Shown: positions 1-8,036, counted from the first letter of the stretch. The stretch is DNA of 64,000 bases from Hoeflea_A sp965249925 (GCA_965249925.1 OZ252260.1:1860001-1924000), one strand, 5' to 3'. Program-made: numbers and translations. Notes: generated from the sequence alone by a model not told the origin.

Positions 1-952
1 CTCCGAGCACGTCGTCGACCTTCAGCCGCTCCTGGCACCAGTGGAAACCCCAGACGAACAGCAGTCCGGCACCGCCGCCGACGATCAGTGCGCCGATCGG
101 ATGGAACACGTCGGAACCGGCGCACACGGCCACCAGGCCGGCCAGCGCACCGTTGTGGATGAAGCCCGGGTCGCAGCGCCCGGCGACAAGTGCCATGAAG
201 ATGCCGCCGACCATGGCCATCAGTGAATTGATGGCGACCAGGCCGCTGACGCCCTCCAGCGACTGGGCGCTCATGACGTTGAAGCCGAACCAGCCGATGC
301 ACAGCAGCCAGGAGCCCAGCGCCAGCCACGGGATCGACGACGGTGCGAAGGGATGCGATTGGCCACCGGCACCGTAGCGGCCGCGTCGCGCACCGAGCAG
401 GATCACTGCCGGCAGGGCGATCCAACCGCCAATGGCGTGCACCACGATCGACCCGGCGAAATCATGGAACGGCACGCCGAACGTCGCTTCGATCACATCC
501 TGAAAGCCATAATTGCCGTTCCACACCATGCCTTCGAAAAACGGATAGACGAGGCTGACGATCACCACCGTCGCGACGCATTGCGGCTGAAAACGCATGC
601 GTTCCGCGATGCCGCCGGAGATGATCGCCGGAATCGCCGCTGCGAAGGTGGTCAGGAAGAAGAACTTCACCAGGGTGAAACCCTGCGGCAGGAACACCTC
701 GCCGCCGGCGGCACCCGACAGCGTCGCGGCGCTGACGAAGAATGTAACGCCATAGGCGACCGCGAAGCCGATAAAGAAGTAGCTGATGGTCGACAGGGCG
801 AAATCGCCCAGAATCTTGACCAGGGCATTGACCTGGCTTTTGTGGCGCACGGTTCCGACTTCCAGAAACGCAAATCCGCCGTGCATGGCGAACACCAGGA
901 TTGCCCCCATAAGCACAAAAAAGACGTCGCCGCCGAGCTGTGGCTGTTCCAT
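1..952 (-). CDS. amt: Ammonium transporter, Amt family (3' part outside window)
   Basis: Inner-membrane ammonium channel; 317 N-terminal codons are present and the frame stays open to the window edge. The start ATG (952-950) follows an AGGGA ribosome site. The protein begins MEQPQLGGDVFFVLMGAILV and then has the family motif FAMHGGFAFLEVGTVR, the block HDFAGSIVVHAIGG with the first pore histidine, and NGALAGLVAVCAG. It has no signal peptide, unlike the second Amt at 1182-2540, so the two are distinct paralogues and not a recent duplication. A sigma-54-like promoter lies about 40 bp upstream, which suggests nitrogen control. Function in ammonium uptake or sensing is inferred from the family; the C-terminal tail that might carry a signalling domain cannot be seen. 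Confidence 0.93.
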   Translation of the reverse strand, partial: MEQPQLGGDVFFVLMGAILVFAMHGGFAFLEVGTVRHKSQVNALVKILGDFALSTISYFFIGFAVAYGVTFFVSAATLSGAAGGEVFLPQGFTLVKFFFLTTFAAAIPAIISGGIAERMRFQPQCVATVVIVSLVYPFFEGMVWNGNYGFQDVIEATFGVPFHDFAGSIVVHAIGGWIALPAVILLGARRGRYGAGGQSHPFAPSSIPWLALGSWLLCIGWFGFNVMSAQSLEGVSGLVAINSLMAMVGGIFMALVAGRCDPGFIHNGALAGLVAVCAGSDVFHPIGALIVGGGAGLLFVWGFHWCQERLKVDDVLG

Positions 953-988
953 GAGTCCCTCTCCCCTTTCACTCACTGGCCGTCGGGA

Positions 989-1004
989 CTCAATTTTTGT
1001 GCCA
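989..1004 (-). promoter_or_regulatory. Sigma-54-like -24/-12 promoter of the left amt gene
   Basis: On the minus strand the element reads TGGCAC-AAAAA-TTGAG. The -24 box is a perfect match to the sigma-54 consensus and the spacing is right, but the -12 box has TTGA in place of TTGC. It ends about 36 bp before the amt start codon. The same variant precedes glnK. Confidence 0.6.
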
Positions 1005-1123
1005 ATTCGGCAGAGACTGCCTTTTTGATAGGCAAGTTCGATCAATTCGCGGGCATTTGCCTGATTTTGCATCAGACGGACAACAGGCTGCCGCTTTTCT
1101 AGGCAAATGGACTTCAGGGGCTG

Positions 1124-1157
1124 TCAAACAAAAGGGGCCCGCGCGAACGGGCCCCTT
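1124..1157 (-). terminator. Rho-independent terminator after amtB
   Basis: A 9-bp GC-rich stem (1132-1140 with 1149-1157, loop of 8) is followed on the minus strand by a T-rich run TTTTGTTTG. It lies about 25 bp beyond the amtB stop codon and separates it from the next minus-strand gene. Confidence 0.8.
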
Positions 1158-1181
1158 GCTTGCGGTGGTCTTGGGGGAGGA

Positions 1182-2540
1182 TCAGACCTTGGTAAACTCC
1201 GGATAGGCTTCGACACCGATTTCGTGCTTGTCGAGGCCATCCATTTCTTCTTCGTCGCTCACCCGGATGCCCATGACGCCATTGAGGATCAGCCAGACGG
1301 CGCCTGATGTCACGACCATGAACACACCGACGATGATGATGCCGGCCAGCTGGCCAACGATGGTGGCGTCGCCATTGGTGAACACCACCGCAATCGTGCC
1401 CCAGATACCGGCAAACAGGTGGACTGGGATGGCGCCGACAACGTCGTCGATTTTAAAGCGGTCGAGCATCGGCACTGCGAGCACGACGATGATCCCGCCA
1501 ATGGCCCCGATGATGGTCGCCGCGCCAAGTGAAGGAGTGAGCGGCTCGGCGGTAATCGACACCAGGCCGGCAAGCGCACCGTTCAGGACCAGGGTGATGT
1601 CGACCTTCTTGTAGAGGATCTGGGTAAGCAGCAGCGCCGCGACGGCCCCGCCGGCGGCACCGGCGTTGGTGTTGGCGAAGATGCGCGACACGTCGGCAAT
1701 ATCACCGACCGAACCGGCGGCAAGCTGCGAGCCGCCATTGAAGCCGAACCAGCCAAGCCACAGGATAAAGGTGCCCAGCGTGGCCAACGGCATATTAGAA
1801 CCCGGGATCGGATGGGTGACGCCATTGGCATCATATTTGCCCTTGCGGGCGCCGAGGATGATGGCACCGGTCAAAGCCGCCCAGCCGCCGACGGAGTGCA
1901 CGACTGTCGACCCGGCGAAGTCGAGGAAGCCCCATTGCGAATCGAGGAAACCGCCGCCCCATTTCCAGGATGCCTGGATCGGGTAAAGCAGGCCCGTCAA
2001 CACAACGGTGAAGATGAGGAACGGCCAAAGCCGCAGTCGCTCGGCCAGGGCGCCGGAGACGATCGACGCGGTGGTGGCACAGAACATCAGCTGAAAGAAA
2101 TAGTCCGAACCGGTCGAGGCGTAGGACAGGTCGTCGGCGGCATCGGCCGCCACGCCGACCGCTTCCAGGACCGCAACGCCGAAGGCGCCGAGATAACCGC
2201 CCGTATCATCCGTCCCGATCGTCCAGCTTCCGAGCGGGTACATCAGATTGTAGCCGATCAGGTAGTACATGATGGCAGCGATCGAAAACAGCCCGATATT
2301 CTTGGTCAGCTGCATGGAGGTGTTTTTGGACCGGACAAAGCCGGCTTCCAGCATGGCGAAGCCGGCCGCCATCCACATCACCAGGAAACCGGAGATCAGG
2401 AACAGCATGGTGTTGAAGATGAACACCGAATGGGTGGGAACGGCCGTCGGCGCTGCCGTCTCCTGGGCGAGGGCCGGCGCGGCCATGGCACCGGTGATGA
2501 GCAGCACCGCGAGCGGCCTGACGAAGGAATTGACTTGCAT
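1182..2540 (-). CDS. amtB: Ammonium transporter AmtB with cleavable signal peptide
   Basis: A 452-residue ammonium channel of the inner membrane. Residues 1-25 form a signal peptide ending PALAQ, as in many proteobacterial AmtB proteins, followed by eleven predicted membrane helices. Family blocks include MLEAGFVRSKN, the motif DFAGSTVVHSVGGWAALTGA with the first pore histidine, the internal GWFGFNGGS, and IPVHLFAGIWGTIAV with the second. It lies 21 bp downstream of glnK in the same direction, the classical glnK-amtB pair in which unmodified GlnK closes the channel. The shared promoter upstream of glnK looks sigma-54 dependent, so expression under nitrogen limitation is likely. Confidence 0.96.
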   Translation of the reverse strand: MQVNSFVRPLAVLLITGAMAAPALAQETAAPTAVPTHSVFIFNTMLFLISGFLVMWMAAGFAMLEAGFVRSKNTSMQLTKNIGLFSIAAIMYYLIGYNLMYPLGSWTIGTDDTGGYLGAFGVAVLEAVGVAADAADDLSYASTGSDYFFQLMFCATTASIVSGALAERLRLWPFLIFTVVLTGLLYPIQASWKWGGGFLDSQWGFLDFAGSTVVHSVGGWAALTGAIILGARKGKYDANGVTHPIPGSNMPLATLGTFILWLGWFGFNGGSQLAAGSVGDIADVSRIFANTNAGAAGGAVAALLLTQILYKKVDITLVLNGALAGLVSITAEPLTPSLGAATIIGAIGGIIVVLAVPMLDRFKIDDVVGAIPVHLFAGIWGTIAVVFTNGDATIVGQLAGIIIVGVFMVVTSGAVWLILNGVMGIRVSDEEEMDGLDKHEIGVEAYPEFTKV

Positions 2541-2561
2541 GAATGTTGACTCCAGTTGACT

Positions 2562-2900
2562 TCAGAGCGCGTCTGCGCCGGTTTCACCCGTGCGGATTCG
2601 CATGACCTGCTCGAGCTCGCAGACGAAGATTTTCCCGTCGCCGATCTGCCCCGTCTTGGCAGCATTGGCGATGGTTTCGATGGCGCGGTCCGCCATGTCG
2701 GCCGCGACAGCGATTTCCAGTTTCAGTTTCGGCAGGAAGGCCACGGCATATTCCGTACCGCGGTATATTTCCGTTTGTCCCTTTTGCCGGCCATAGCCCT
2801 TGACCTCGGTCACGGTCAGACCCTGGATGCCCAGATCCGTCAGGGCCTCACGCACCTCGTCGAGTTTGAACGGCTTGATTACGGCCATTATGATTTTCAT
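2562..2900 (-). CDS. glnK: Nitrogen regulatory protein PII (GlnK)
   Basis: A 112-residue PII signal protein, the normal family length. It has the N-terminal beta strand MKIIMAVIKP, the T-loop with Tyr51 in the context YRGTEYAV (the uridylylation site of GlnD), and the B-loop TGQIGDGKIFV that binds ATP. Linkage to amtB supports the GlnK assignment over GlnB, which usually sits next to glnA. As a trimer it senses ATP/ADP and 2-oxoglutarate and regulates the neighbouring channel. The variant -24/-12 element at 3058-3073 is about 160 bp upstream, so a long leader is implied if that is the promoter. Confidence 0.95.
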   Translation of the reverse strand: MKIIMAVIKPFKLDEVREALTDLGIQGLTVTEVKGYGRQKGQTEIYRGTEYAVAFLPKLKLEIAVAADMADRAIETIANAAKTGQIGDGKIFVCELEQVMRIRTGETGADAL

Positions 2901-3057
2901 TCGGTCCCATCCTTGTTCCCGGCGTTGACCTCATGACCGCCGCCCGTCCCAAGGAAGGCTTACGGCCCCTCTCACCGCGCGTGCTGCGGTCGTCAGCGGC
3001 ACGACGCGCGATCAAGCCAATGACACCCATGCGAGGCCGTTGGCTTGCGCTTACCGA

Positions 3058-3073
3058 ATCAAGGATTGTGCCA
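3058..3073 (-). promoter_or_regulatory. Sigma-54-like -24/-12 promoter of glnK-amtB
   Basis: On the minus strand the element reads TGGCAC-AATCC-TTGAT: perfect -24 box, correct 5-bp spacer, and TTGA instead of TTGC at -12. It is the only such element seen in the glnK-tesB gap. The gap (2901-3198) also holds an 8-bp inverted repeat (AGCGGGCA at 3144-3151, TGCCCGCT at 3189-3196) that could be an activator site or a tesB terminator stem. Confidence 0.55.
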
Positions 3074-3198
3074 GTTCGAATCAGAATCCGTTAACTATCT
3101 GATTCCAATGATGTAATGAACGGAACCCGGCCGTTGCCCATAAAGCGGGCAGCGGCAAATGCACAAAATATAAGCAGACTCACTGCGATGCCCGCTGA

Positions 3199-4065
3199 TT
3201 AGTCTTTAGCGCGCCTACGGATCAGTCCTTCCTGCGCCACCGAGGCGATCAGCATGCCATCGCGGGTGTAAAGACCGCCGCGGTTGAGGCCGCGGGCGCC
3301 GCTGGCGCTGGGGCTGTCCTGGGCGTAGAGCATCCAATCGTCGAGGTCGCAAGCCCGATGAAACCACATCGAATGGTCGAGGCTCGCCGCCTGGATCTTG
3401 CCGCTGAAAACCGAAATGCCATGGGCGAACAGCGACGTGTCGAGCAACGTCATGTCCGACAGGTAAGCGAGCACCGCCGACTGGATGCGGCGATCATTCG
3501 GCACCGGGCCGTTGGCGCGCACCCAGATGTTTTGCAACGGTGCCAGTTTTTCGCGGGAAATATAGTGTTCCAGTGAAATCGGCCGCATTTCGATCGGCCG
3601 CTCGCGCTCCCAATATCGGCGCACGTTTTCCGGCGCGTTTTTCAGGAACTTCGCCTTCAGATCCGCCTCGCCGATGAGGCTTTCAGGCACCGGCACGTCG
3701 GGCATGTCGATCTGGTGGTCGAAACCCGGTTCCTCCACCTGGAAAGAAGCCGACAGCGAAAAGATGGCCCGCCCATGCTGAATGGCGACGACGCGCCGCG
3801 TGGTGAAGCTCGACCCGTCGCGGATGCGATCGACCTCGTAGACGATCGGCACCGCCGGATCGCCGGGCAGCAGAAAATAGGAATGCAACGAATGCACGAA
3901 GCGGCTGTCTTCGACGGTTCTTTGCGCCGCCACCAGCGCCTGGGCGATCACCTGCCCCCCGAAGACACGCTGCCAGCCGCCTTTTGGACTGGTGCCGCGG
4001 AACAGGTCGACTTCGAGACGCTCGAGATCGAGGATAGACAGCAGCTTTTCCATGGCGCGCGACAT
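3199..4065 (-). CDS. tesB: Acyl-CoA thioesterase II
   Basis: A 288-residue double-hotdog thioesterase that hydrolyses medium- and long-chain acyl-CoA in the cytoplasm. The N-terminal hotdog has the block GWQRVFGGQVIAQAL, and the C-terminal hotdog has LSDMTLLDTSL and SLDHSMWFHR, which contain the conserved Asp, Thr and Gln region of TesB. Length is normal. The first ATG is supported by GGAG six bases upstream; Met5 is the alternative. It is transcribed divergently from the UbiH-type gene, with a short shared promoter region. Confidence 0.94.
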   Translation of the reverse strand: MSRAMEKLLSILDLERLEVDLFRGTSPKGGWQRVFGGQVIAQALVAAQRTVEDSRFVHSLHSYFLLPGDPAVPIVYEVDRIRDGSSFTTRRVVAIQHGRAIFSLSASFQVEEPGFDHQIDMPDVPVPESLIGEADLKAKFLKNAPENVRRYWERERPIEMRPISLEHYISREKLAPLQNIWVRANGPVPNDRRIQSAVLAYLSDMTLLDTSLFAHGISVFSGKIQAASLDHSMWFHRACDLDDWMLYAQDSPSASGARGLNRGGLYTRDGMLIASVAQEGLIRRRAKD

Positions 4066-4172
4066 TTTGAACTCCGGATGGGTGTTTTTTTGGCCATATC
4101 GGGCCTGTATAGTCGGGACTTACAGGATGCGGTCTGCGGATCGCAACAGGCGATTGCCGGAGAAATCACATC

Positions 4173-5399
4173 ATGGCGGAAGAGATTATGGACGTTCTGG
4201 TTGGCGGCGGCGGTTATGTCGGCCTGTCGGCCGCCGTGGCCATCAAGGCGGCGGCACCGCATCTCGACATCCGGGTTGTCGATGCCGCGCCGCCCGAGGT
4301 CTGGAAGAAGGACGAGCGGGCCTCGGCCATCGCCGCCGGCGCCTGCCGCATGCTGCAGCAGATGCAGGCGTGGTCCGACATCGAGCCGCAGGCACAGCCG
4401 ATTACCGACATGATCGTCACCGATTCGCGCACCGGCGATCCGGTTCGGCCGGTGTTCCTGACCTTCGACGGCGATGTCGCGCCCGGCGAACCCTTCGCCC
4501 ACATGGTGCCCAACGTCGCGCTGGTCGGCGCCTTGCGCAAGCGCGCCGAGGCGCTTGGCATCCCCGTCGAACAGGGCGTCACCGTCGAGGCGTTCCGGTC
4601 CGACGAGCCGGCGCTGGAGGTAACGCTGGGCGACGGGCGTGTTTTGCGAACCCGCCTGCTGGTCGCCGCCGACGGTGTGCGCTCCAGGCTGCGCGACATG
4701 GCCGGCATCAAGACCCTGCATTGGTCCTACGGCCAGTCGGGCATCGTCACCACGGTCGCTCACGAGCGGCCGCACGAGGGCCGCGCCGAGGAACATTTCC
4801 TGCCCGCCGGCCCGTTCGCCATCCTGCCGCTCACCGGCAACCGGTCGTCGCTCGTGTGGACCGAGCGCACCGCCGAAGCCGACCGGCTGGTCGCCGCCGA
4901 CGATCTGCTGTTCGAAGCCGAACTGGAGCGCCGTTTCGGGCATCGGCTCGGCGCTCTGGAACTGGTCGGCGGCCGCAAGGCGTTTCCGCTCGGACTGACG
5001 CTGGCCCGCGACTTCGTGGCACCGCGCCTGGCGCTGGCCGGCGACGCCGCGCACGGTATTCACCCGATCGCCGGACAGGGCCTCAATCTCGGTTTTCGCG
5101 ACGTGGCGGCGCTCGCCGAAACCGTCGTCGAGGCCGACCGGCTGGGCCTCGACATCGGCGCCATGTCGGTGCTTGAGCGCTACCAGGTGTGGCGGCGCTT
5201 CGACACCTTCCAGATGGGCGTCACCACCGACGTGCTCAACCGGCTGTTCTCCAACGACATCGGCCCGGTGCGTGCGCTGCGCGATATCGGCCTCGGCCTG
5301 GTCGAGCGCATGCCGCCGCTCAAGAGCTTTTTCATCCGCCAGGCCGCCGGCCTGTCCGGCCCGCAGGGCCCGCGCCTGCTGCGTGGCGAGGCAATTTGA
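4173..5399 (+). CDS. UbiH/COQ6-type FAD monooxygenase (ubiquinone biosynthesis)
   Basis: A 408-residue aromatic-ring hydroxylase of the UbiH/UbiF/VisC/COQ6 family. The N-terminal dinucleotide fold has GGGGYVGLSAAVAIKAA, the middle has the family DG motif (LLVAADGVRSRLR), and the C-terminal FAD motif is LAGDAAHGIHPIAGQGLNLG. These enzymes hydroxylate the ring of ubiquinone precursors. Which ring position is used cannot be told from sequence alone, so no precise Ubi letter is given. The start follows GGAG. Its last codons have a decayed duplicate 140 bp downstream (5541-5603). Confidence 0.9.
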   Translation: MAEEIMDVLVGGGGYVGLSAAVAIKAAAPHLDIRVVDAAPPEVWKKDERASAIAAGACRMLQQMQAWSDIEPQAQPITDMIVTDSRTGDPVRPVFLTFDGDVAPGEPFAHMVPNVALVGALRKRAEALGIPVEQGVTVEAFRSDEPALEVTLGDGRVLRTRLLVAADGVRSRLRDMAGIKTLHWSYGQSGIVTTVAHERPHEGRAEEHFLPAGPFAILPLTGNRSSLVWTERTAEADRLVAADDLLFEAELERRFGHRLGALELVGGRKAFPLGLTLARDFVAPRLALAGDAAHGIHPIAGQGLNLGFRDVAALAETVVEADRLGLDIGAMSVLERYQVWRRFDTFQMGVTTDVLNRLFSNDIGPVRALRDIGLGLVERMPPLKSFFIRQAAGLSGPQGPRLLRGEAI

Positions 5400-5434
5400 C
5401 AGTTTGAGAGTGAAACTCGATCTGTCGAGACCGC

Positions 5435-5521
5435 AAATTCGGTGACAGTTTACTTAATTCTTTCAGATACTTACCGTTAAACTAACCTTTGAGTGGAATT
5501 AAGTAAACTGTCACCGAATTT
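5435..5521. repeat. Perfect 26-bp inverted repeat, REP/RAYT-like stem-loop
   Basis: Arms at 5435-5460 and 5496-5521 are exact reverse complements over 26 bp, with a 35-base loop. Each arm contains GGTGACAGTTTACTTAATT or its complement. There is no ORF inside. From memory, similar repeats flank REP-associated tyrosine transposase genes in many proteobacteria, so this may be a non-autonomous element; that link is unverified. It follows the UbiH-type stop codon, and a piece of that gene's 3' end reappears on its far side. Confidence 0.85.
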
Positions 5522-5540
5522 CTGGCACTGCGGTGCCCCC

Positions 5541-5603
5541 AACGACATCGGCCTGGGGCGTGCGCTACGCGATATCGGCCTGCTGCGTGGCGAGGCGATA
5601 TAG
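5541..5603 (+). pseudogene. Decayed, internally deleted copy of the UbiH-type gene 3' end
   Basis: Bases 5541-5580 match 5253-5292 of the intact gene at 37 of 40 positions. Bases 5581-5603 then match 5378-5400, the last codons, including a stop (TAG here, TGA in the gene). The roughly 85 bp between these two parts is missing, with a short GCC microhomology at the junction. This is a non-functional remnant created by local duplication and deletion around the inverted-repeat element. Confidence 0.8.
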
Positions 5604-5648
5604 GGCACAACCAGTCTGTCGCTTTCAACGTCGTGAGGGATATGCTAC

Positions 5649-5661
5649 TGAGTAGTACTCA
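5649..5661. promoter_or_regulatory. Inverted repeat upstream of parD, likely autoregulatory operator
   Basis: TGAGTA-G-TACTCA is a perfect 6+6 inverted repeat about one base-turn pair upstream of the parD start (5682). ParD-type antitoxins normally repress their own promoter through such sites; no other candidate is seen. Confidence 0.5.
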
Positions 5662-5681
5662 TGTAATTTTGACGGTGCACA

Positions 5682-5951
5682 ATGTCGATCAAAGCCTCAG
5701 TGTCAATTTCAAAACAGCAAAGTGTATTCGCGCGCAGACTGGTGGAGCAGGGACGTTATGCGAGCCTGAGTGCAGTCGTTCAACGCGGTCTTGAACTCGT
5801 GCGGGCGGAGTCGGAATTGAAGGACGCTGAGTTGGCGGCCCTGCGGGAACTGCTTAAGCAAAGAGCGCAAGGGGAGTTTGAATCGCTCGAAGAAGGGCGC
5901 GCGCGTACGGACGCCATGATTGCCGCAAAGCGACGGGAACATGGCCTATAA
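5682..5951 (+). CDS. parD: Type II antitoxin, ParD family
   Basis: An 89-residue antitoxin. The N-terminal ribbon-helix-helix (about residues 1-40) includes the strand SIKASVSISKQQ and the helix YASLSAVVQRGLEL. The C-terminal half is a charged, flexible tail (EFESLEEGRARTDAMIAAKR) of the kind that wraps the toxin. It overlaps the parE start by 11 bases, so translation is coupled. Role: neutralise ParE and repress the operon. The pair sits next to an inverted-repeat element and a duplicated gene fragment, a typical place for an acquired module. Confidence 0.88.
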   Translation: MSIKASVSISKQQSVFARRLVEQGRYASLSAVVQRGLELVRAESELKDAELAALRELLKQRAQGEFESLEEGRARTDAMIAAKRREHGL

Positions 5952-6288
5952 GGTCGTCCGTTCCAAGCAGTGCCTATCGGATCTAACACTGATTTTCGAC
6001 CATTTATTCGAAAGCTACATCGGTCTTGGCGATACGCCAGGAGAGGCACTGGAACGGGCATCAAAACGCGTCCGATCCATCGAAGACCTCATGGCTTCCT
6101 TAGCGGGGGCACCGTTCCAGGGAACATTGCAGCCGGACCTAATGCCTGGCCTTCGCCACGTGACAAAAAAGCGCGTGGTTTTCTACTTCACCGTGGATGA
6201 GTACGCCAAAGAGATTCGTGTTCTGGCCGTGTTTTTTGGCGGACAGGATCACCGGCGCCACATGCTGGTTCGATTAATGACCGGTTAA
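5941..6288 (+). CDS. parE: Type II toxin, RelE/ParE family
   Basis: A 115-residue RelE/ParE-fold protein starting at the ATG inside the last codons of parD. It shows the expected plan: an N-terminal helical hairpin (SDLTLIFDHLFESY), a central LPGLRH-like block (LMPGLRHVTKKRVVFYF) and the C-terminal strand IRVLAVFFGGQDHRRHM. ParE members poison DNA gyrase and RelE members cleave mRNA; the lack of a clear RelE catalytic set makes ParE more likely. Length is slightly above the usual 95-105 residues. It looks intact. Confidence 0.86.
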   Translation: MAYKVVRSKQCLSDLTLIFDHLFESYIGLGDTPGEALERASKRVRSIEDLMASLAGAPFQGTLQPDLMPGLRHVTKKRVVFYFTVDEYAKEIRVLAVFFGGQDHRRHMLVRLMTG

Positions 6289-6379
6289 GCGAAGTCTCGC
6301 ATTCGTAGACCGACCAACCAATCAACCGCACATATGCAACCCTGGCGACAACATTGACAAATCACCATCGATTTATCAT

Positions 6380-6407
6380 ATAAGTAAATGACCGGTCATT
6401 TACTTAT
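6380..6407. promoter_or_regulatory. Perfect 28-bp palindrome, TetR operator
   Basis: The left half ATAAGTAAATGACC is followed directly by its exact reverse complement. The core AATGACCGGTCATT is of the TetR type. It ends 12 bp before the GTG start of the TetR gene and must overlap its promoter or leader, so autoregulation of the four-gene operon is likely. Confidence 0.85.
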
Positions 6408-6418
6408 GGAGGACGCGC

Positions 6419-7060
6419 GTGACAGGCATGGTTGAACCCAAATGGCGCCGCCGCGCCGATGCGCGGCCCGACGAGGTGCTCGACGCGGCCTTGCGGCTGT
6501 TCGTGCGCAACGGATTCGCCGCCACCAAGGTGGAGGAGATCGCCACCGATGCGGGGCTCTCAAAGGGTGCCATCTATCGTTATTTCTCCAGCAAGGAGGA
6601 GATTTTCGAGCAGCTGGTAAAGCGCGCGCTGGCGCCGGTCGCGCAGGCCAGCACGGAGCTCGCACACACCTCCACGCAACCGCCGCCGATGCTGCTGAAA
6701 GCCATCATGACCATGGTGATGAACCGCATGGCCGATCCCGACACGATGGCGCTGCCACGCCTGGTCTTGATGGAAGCCGGCCGCTTTCCCGCGTTGGCGC
6801 AAGCCTATCGCCGGCAGGTCATCGACCGGGCGATCGATGCGCTCGAGACCATCCTTCAGCGCGGCATCGACGAGGGCATCTTCCGGCCCGTCGACACCCG
6901 GCTGACCGTGCGCAACGTCATCGGCCCGATGCTCGCCCATGCCTTGCTCACTCAGATCTTCGGCATCGACGAAGCTGCCGGAGACTCGCCACAGACCTTT
7001 GTCGAAAGCCATTTCGATATTCTGCTCAACGGATTGTCTGCCCAAAAGGATGGAGGTTGA
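6419..7060 (+). CDS. TetR-family transcriptional regulator of the efflux operon
   Basis: A 213-residue regulator. The N-terminal helix-turn-helix spans about residues 15-60 with the motif TKVEEIATDAGLSKGAIYRYF, and the C-terminal ligand domain is helical. A GTG start is chosen because GGAGGA sits five bases upstream; an in-frame ATG at 6428 is the alternative. It is the first gene of an operon with a HlyD-type adaptor (two bases downstream), an ABC ATPase and a permease. It probably represses the operon through the palindrome at 6380-6407 and releases it when an exported toxic compound binds. Confidence 0.9.
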   Translation: MTGMVEPKWRRRADARPDEVLDAALRLFVRNGFAATKVEEIATDAGLSKGAIYRYFSSKEEIFEQLVKRALAPVAQASTELAHTSTQPPPMLLKAIMTMVMNRMADPDTMALPRLVLMEAGRFPALAQAYRRQVIDRAIDALETILQRGIDEGIFRPVDTRLTVRNVIGPMLAHALLTQIFGIDEAAGDSPQTFVESHFDILLNGLSAQKDGG

Positions 7061-7061
7061 C

Positions 7062-8036
7062 ATGGATACTGTCCAAGCCTGGATCGTCGCCCTCTTCACC
7101 GCCCTCTGGCCGTTCGGCGATGACGCCGTTCAGGATGCGCGCTTCTATGGTTATGTGGAGGGCCGATATGTCTATGTGGCGCCGCAGAGCTCTGGAATCC
7201 TCGAGACCCTCTCGGTAACCCGCGGCGACACGGTGAAGGAAAACGCCCCGCTGTTTTCGCTCGACGACAACAAGCAGCGTGTCGCCATGATGAAGTCGCT
7301 CGCCAGTCTTTCCGTCGCCGAGGCCGACCTGGAAAACGAGAGCACCGGCAAGCGTCCGGCCGAAATCGCCGTGATCGTGGAGCAGTTGCGCAGCGCCGAG
7401 GCACAGCTGGCGCTGGCCGAAGTGAACTACAAGCGCTCCAGCGAACTCGCTTCGCTGGATTTTGTCGCCAGCAGCAAGCTCGACCAGGACCACGCGTCCC
7501 GGGATGCCGCGGCGGCCGCCGTTGATGAGCAGCGGGCCCAGCTCGACGTGGCCCGCCTGCCGGCCCGCACCGCCCAGCTCAAGGCCGCCAAATACCAGGT
7601 CCGTGCGGCCGAGCAGGATGTCGTCCGCTCGGAGATCGATCTCGCCGAGCGGCTTGTCTGGGCACCGGCTTCCGGATACGTCCAGGAAACCTACTATCTG
7701 CCCGGCGAATATGTCGCGGCGGGCACGCCGGTCGTTTCCATTCTGCCCCCCGGCGAAATCCGGTTCCTGTTCTATGTCGGCGAACCGCAACGCGCCGGCC
7801 TGCGCTTGGGAACCCCGGTCCTGATCGGATGCGACGGCTGTGCCGAACCGGTCAGGGCGAGAATCTCCTATCTGTCGTCGGATGCCGAGTTCACGCCGCC
7901 GGTGATCTACAGCCTGGAGGACCGCTCGAAACTGGTGTTCCGCGCCGAGGCGCTGCCGGATCAACCGACCACCCTGCTCCCCGGGCAGCCGATCGATGTG
8001 CGGGTGGCGCCCGCAAGCACCACGGTGCACAAATGA
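7062..8036 (+). CDS. HlyD-family periplasmic adaptor (YbhG-like)
   Basis: A 324-residue membrane-fusion protein. One N-terminal hydrophobic segment (residues 5-18) anchors it. A biotinyl-lipoyl half (GYVEGRYVYVAPQSSGIL) is followed by a long coiled coil (about residues 75-190) and the second lipoyl half with VWAPASGYVQETYYLPGEYV. It starts immediately after the TetR stop codon and its own stop overlaps the ATPase start (ATGA). With the next two genes it forms a tripartite exporter that would still need an outer-membrane channel, which is not encoded here. Confidence 0.9.
   Translation: MDTVQAWIVALFTALWPFGDDAVQDARFYGYVEGRYVYVAPQSSGILETLSVTRGDTVKENAPLFSLDDNKQRVAMMKSLASLSVAEADLENESTGKRPAEIAVIVEQLRSAEAQLALAEVNYKRSSELASLDFVASSKLDQDHASRDAAAAAVDEQRAQLDVARLPARTAQLKAAKYQVRAAEQDVVRSEIDLAERLVWAPASGYVQETYYLPGEYVAAGTPVVSILPPGEIRFLFYVGEPQRAGLRLGTPVLIGCDGCAEPVRARISYLSSDAEFTPPVIYSLEDRSKLVFRAEALPDQPTTLLPGQPIDVRVAPASTTVHK

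Noticed and set aside
353..1102. Long plus-strand frame opposite the left amt gene
   Set aside because: It is antisense to a clear ammonium transporter, has no family motif and lacks a ribosome site.
1812..2549. Plus-strand frame opposite amtB
   Set aside because: Shadow of the GC-rich amtB gene, with His/Arg/Gly-rich composition typical of antisense frames.
3948..5063. 371-codon minus frame opposite the UbiH-type gene
   Set aside because: Antisense shadow; the plus-strand product has full FAD motifs.
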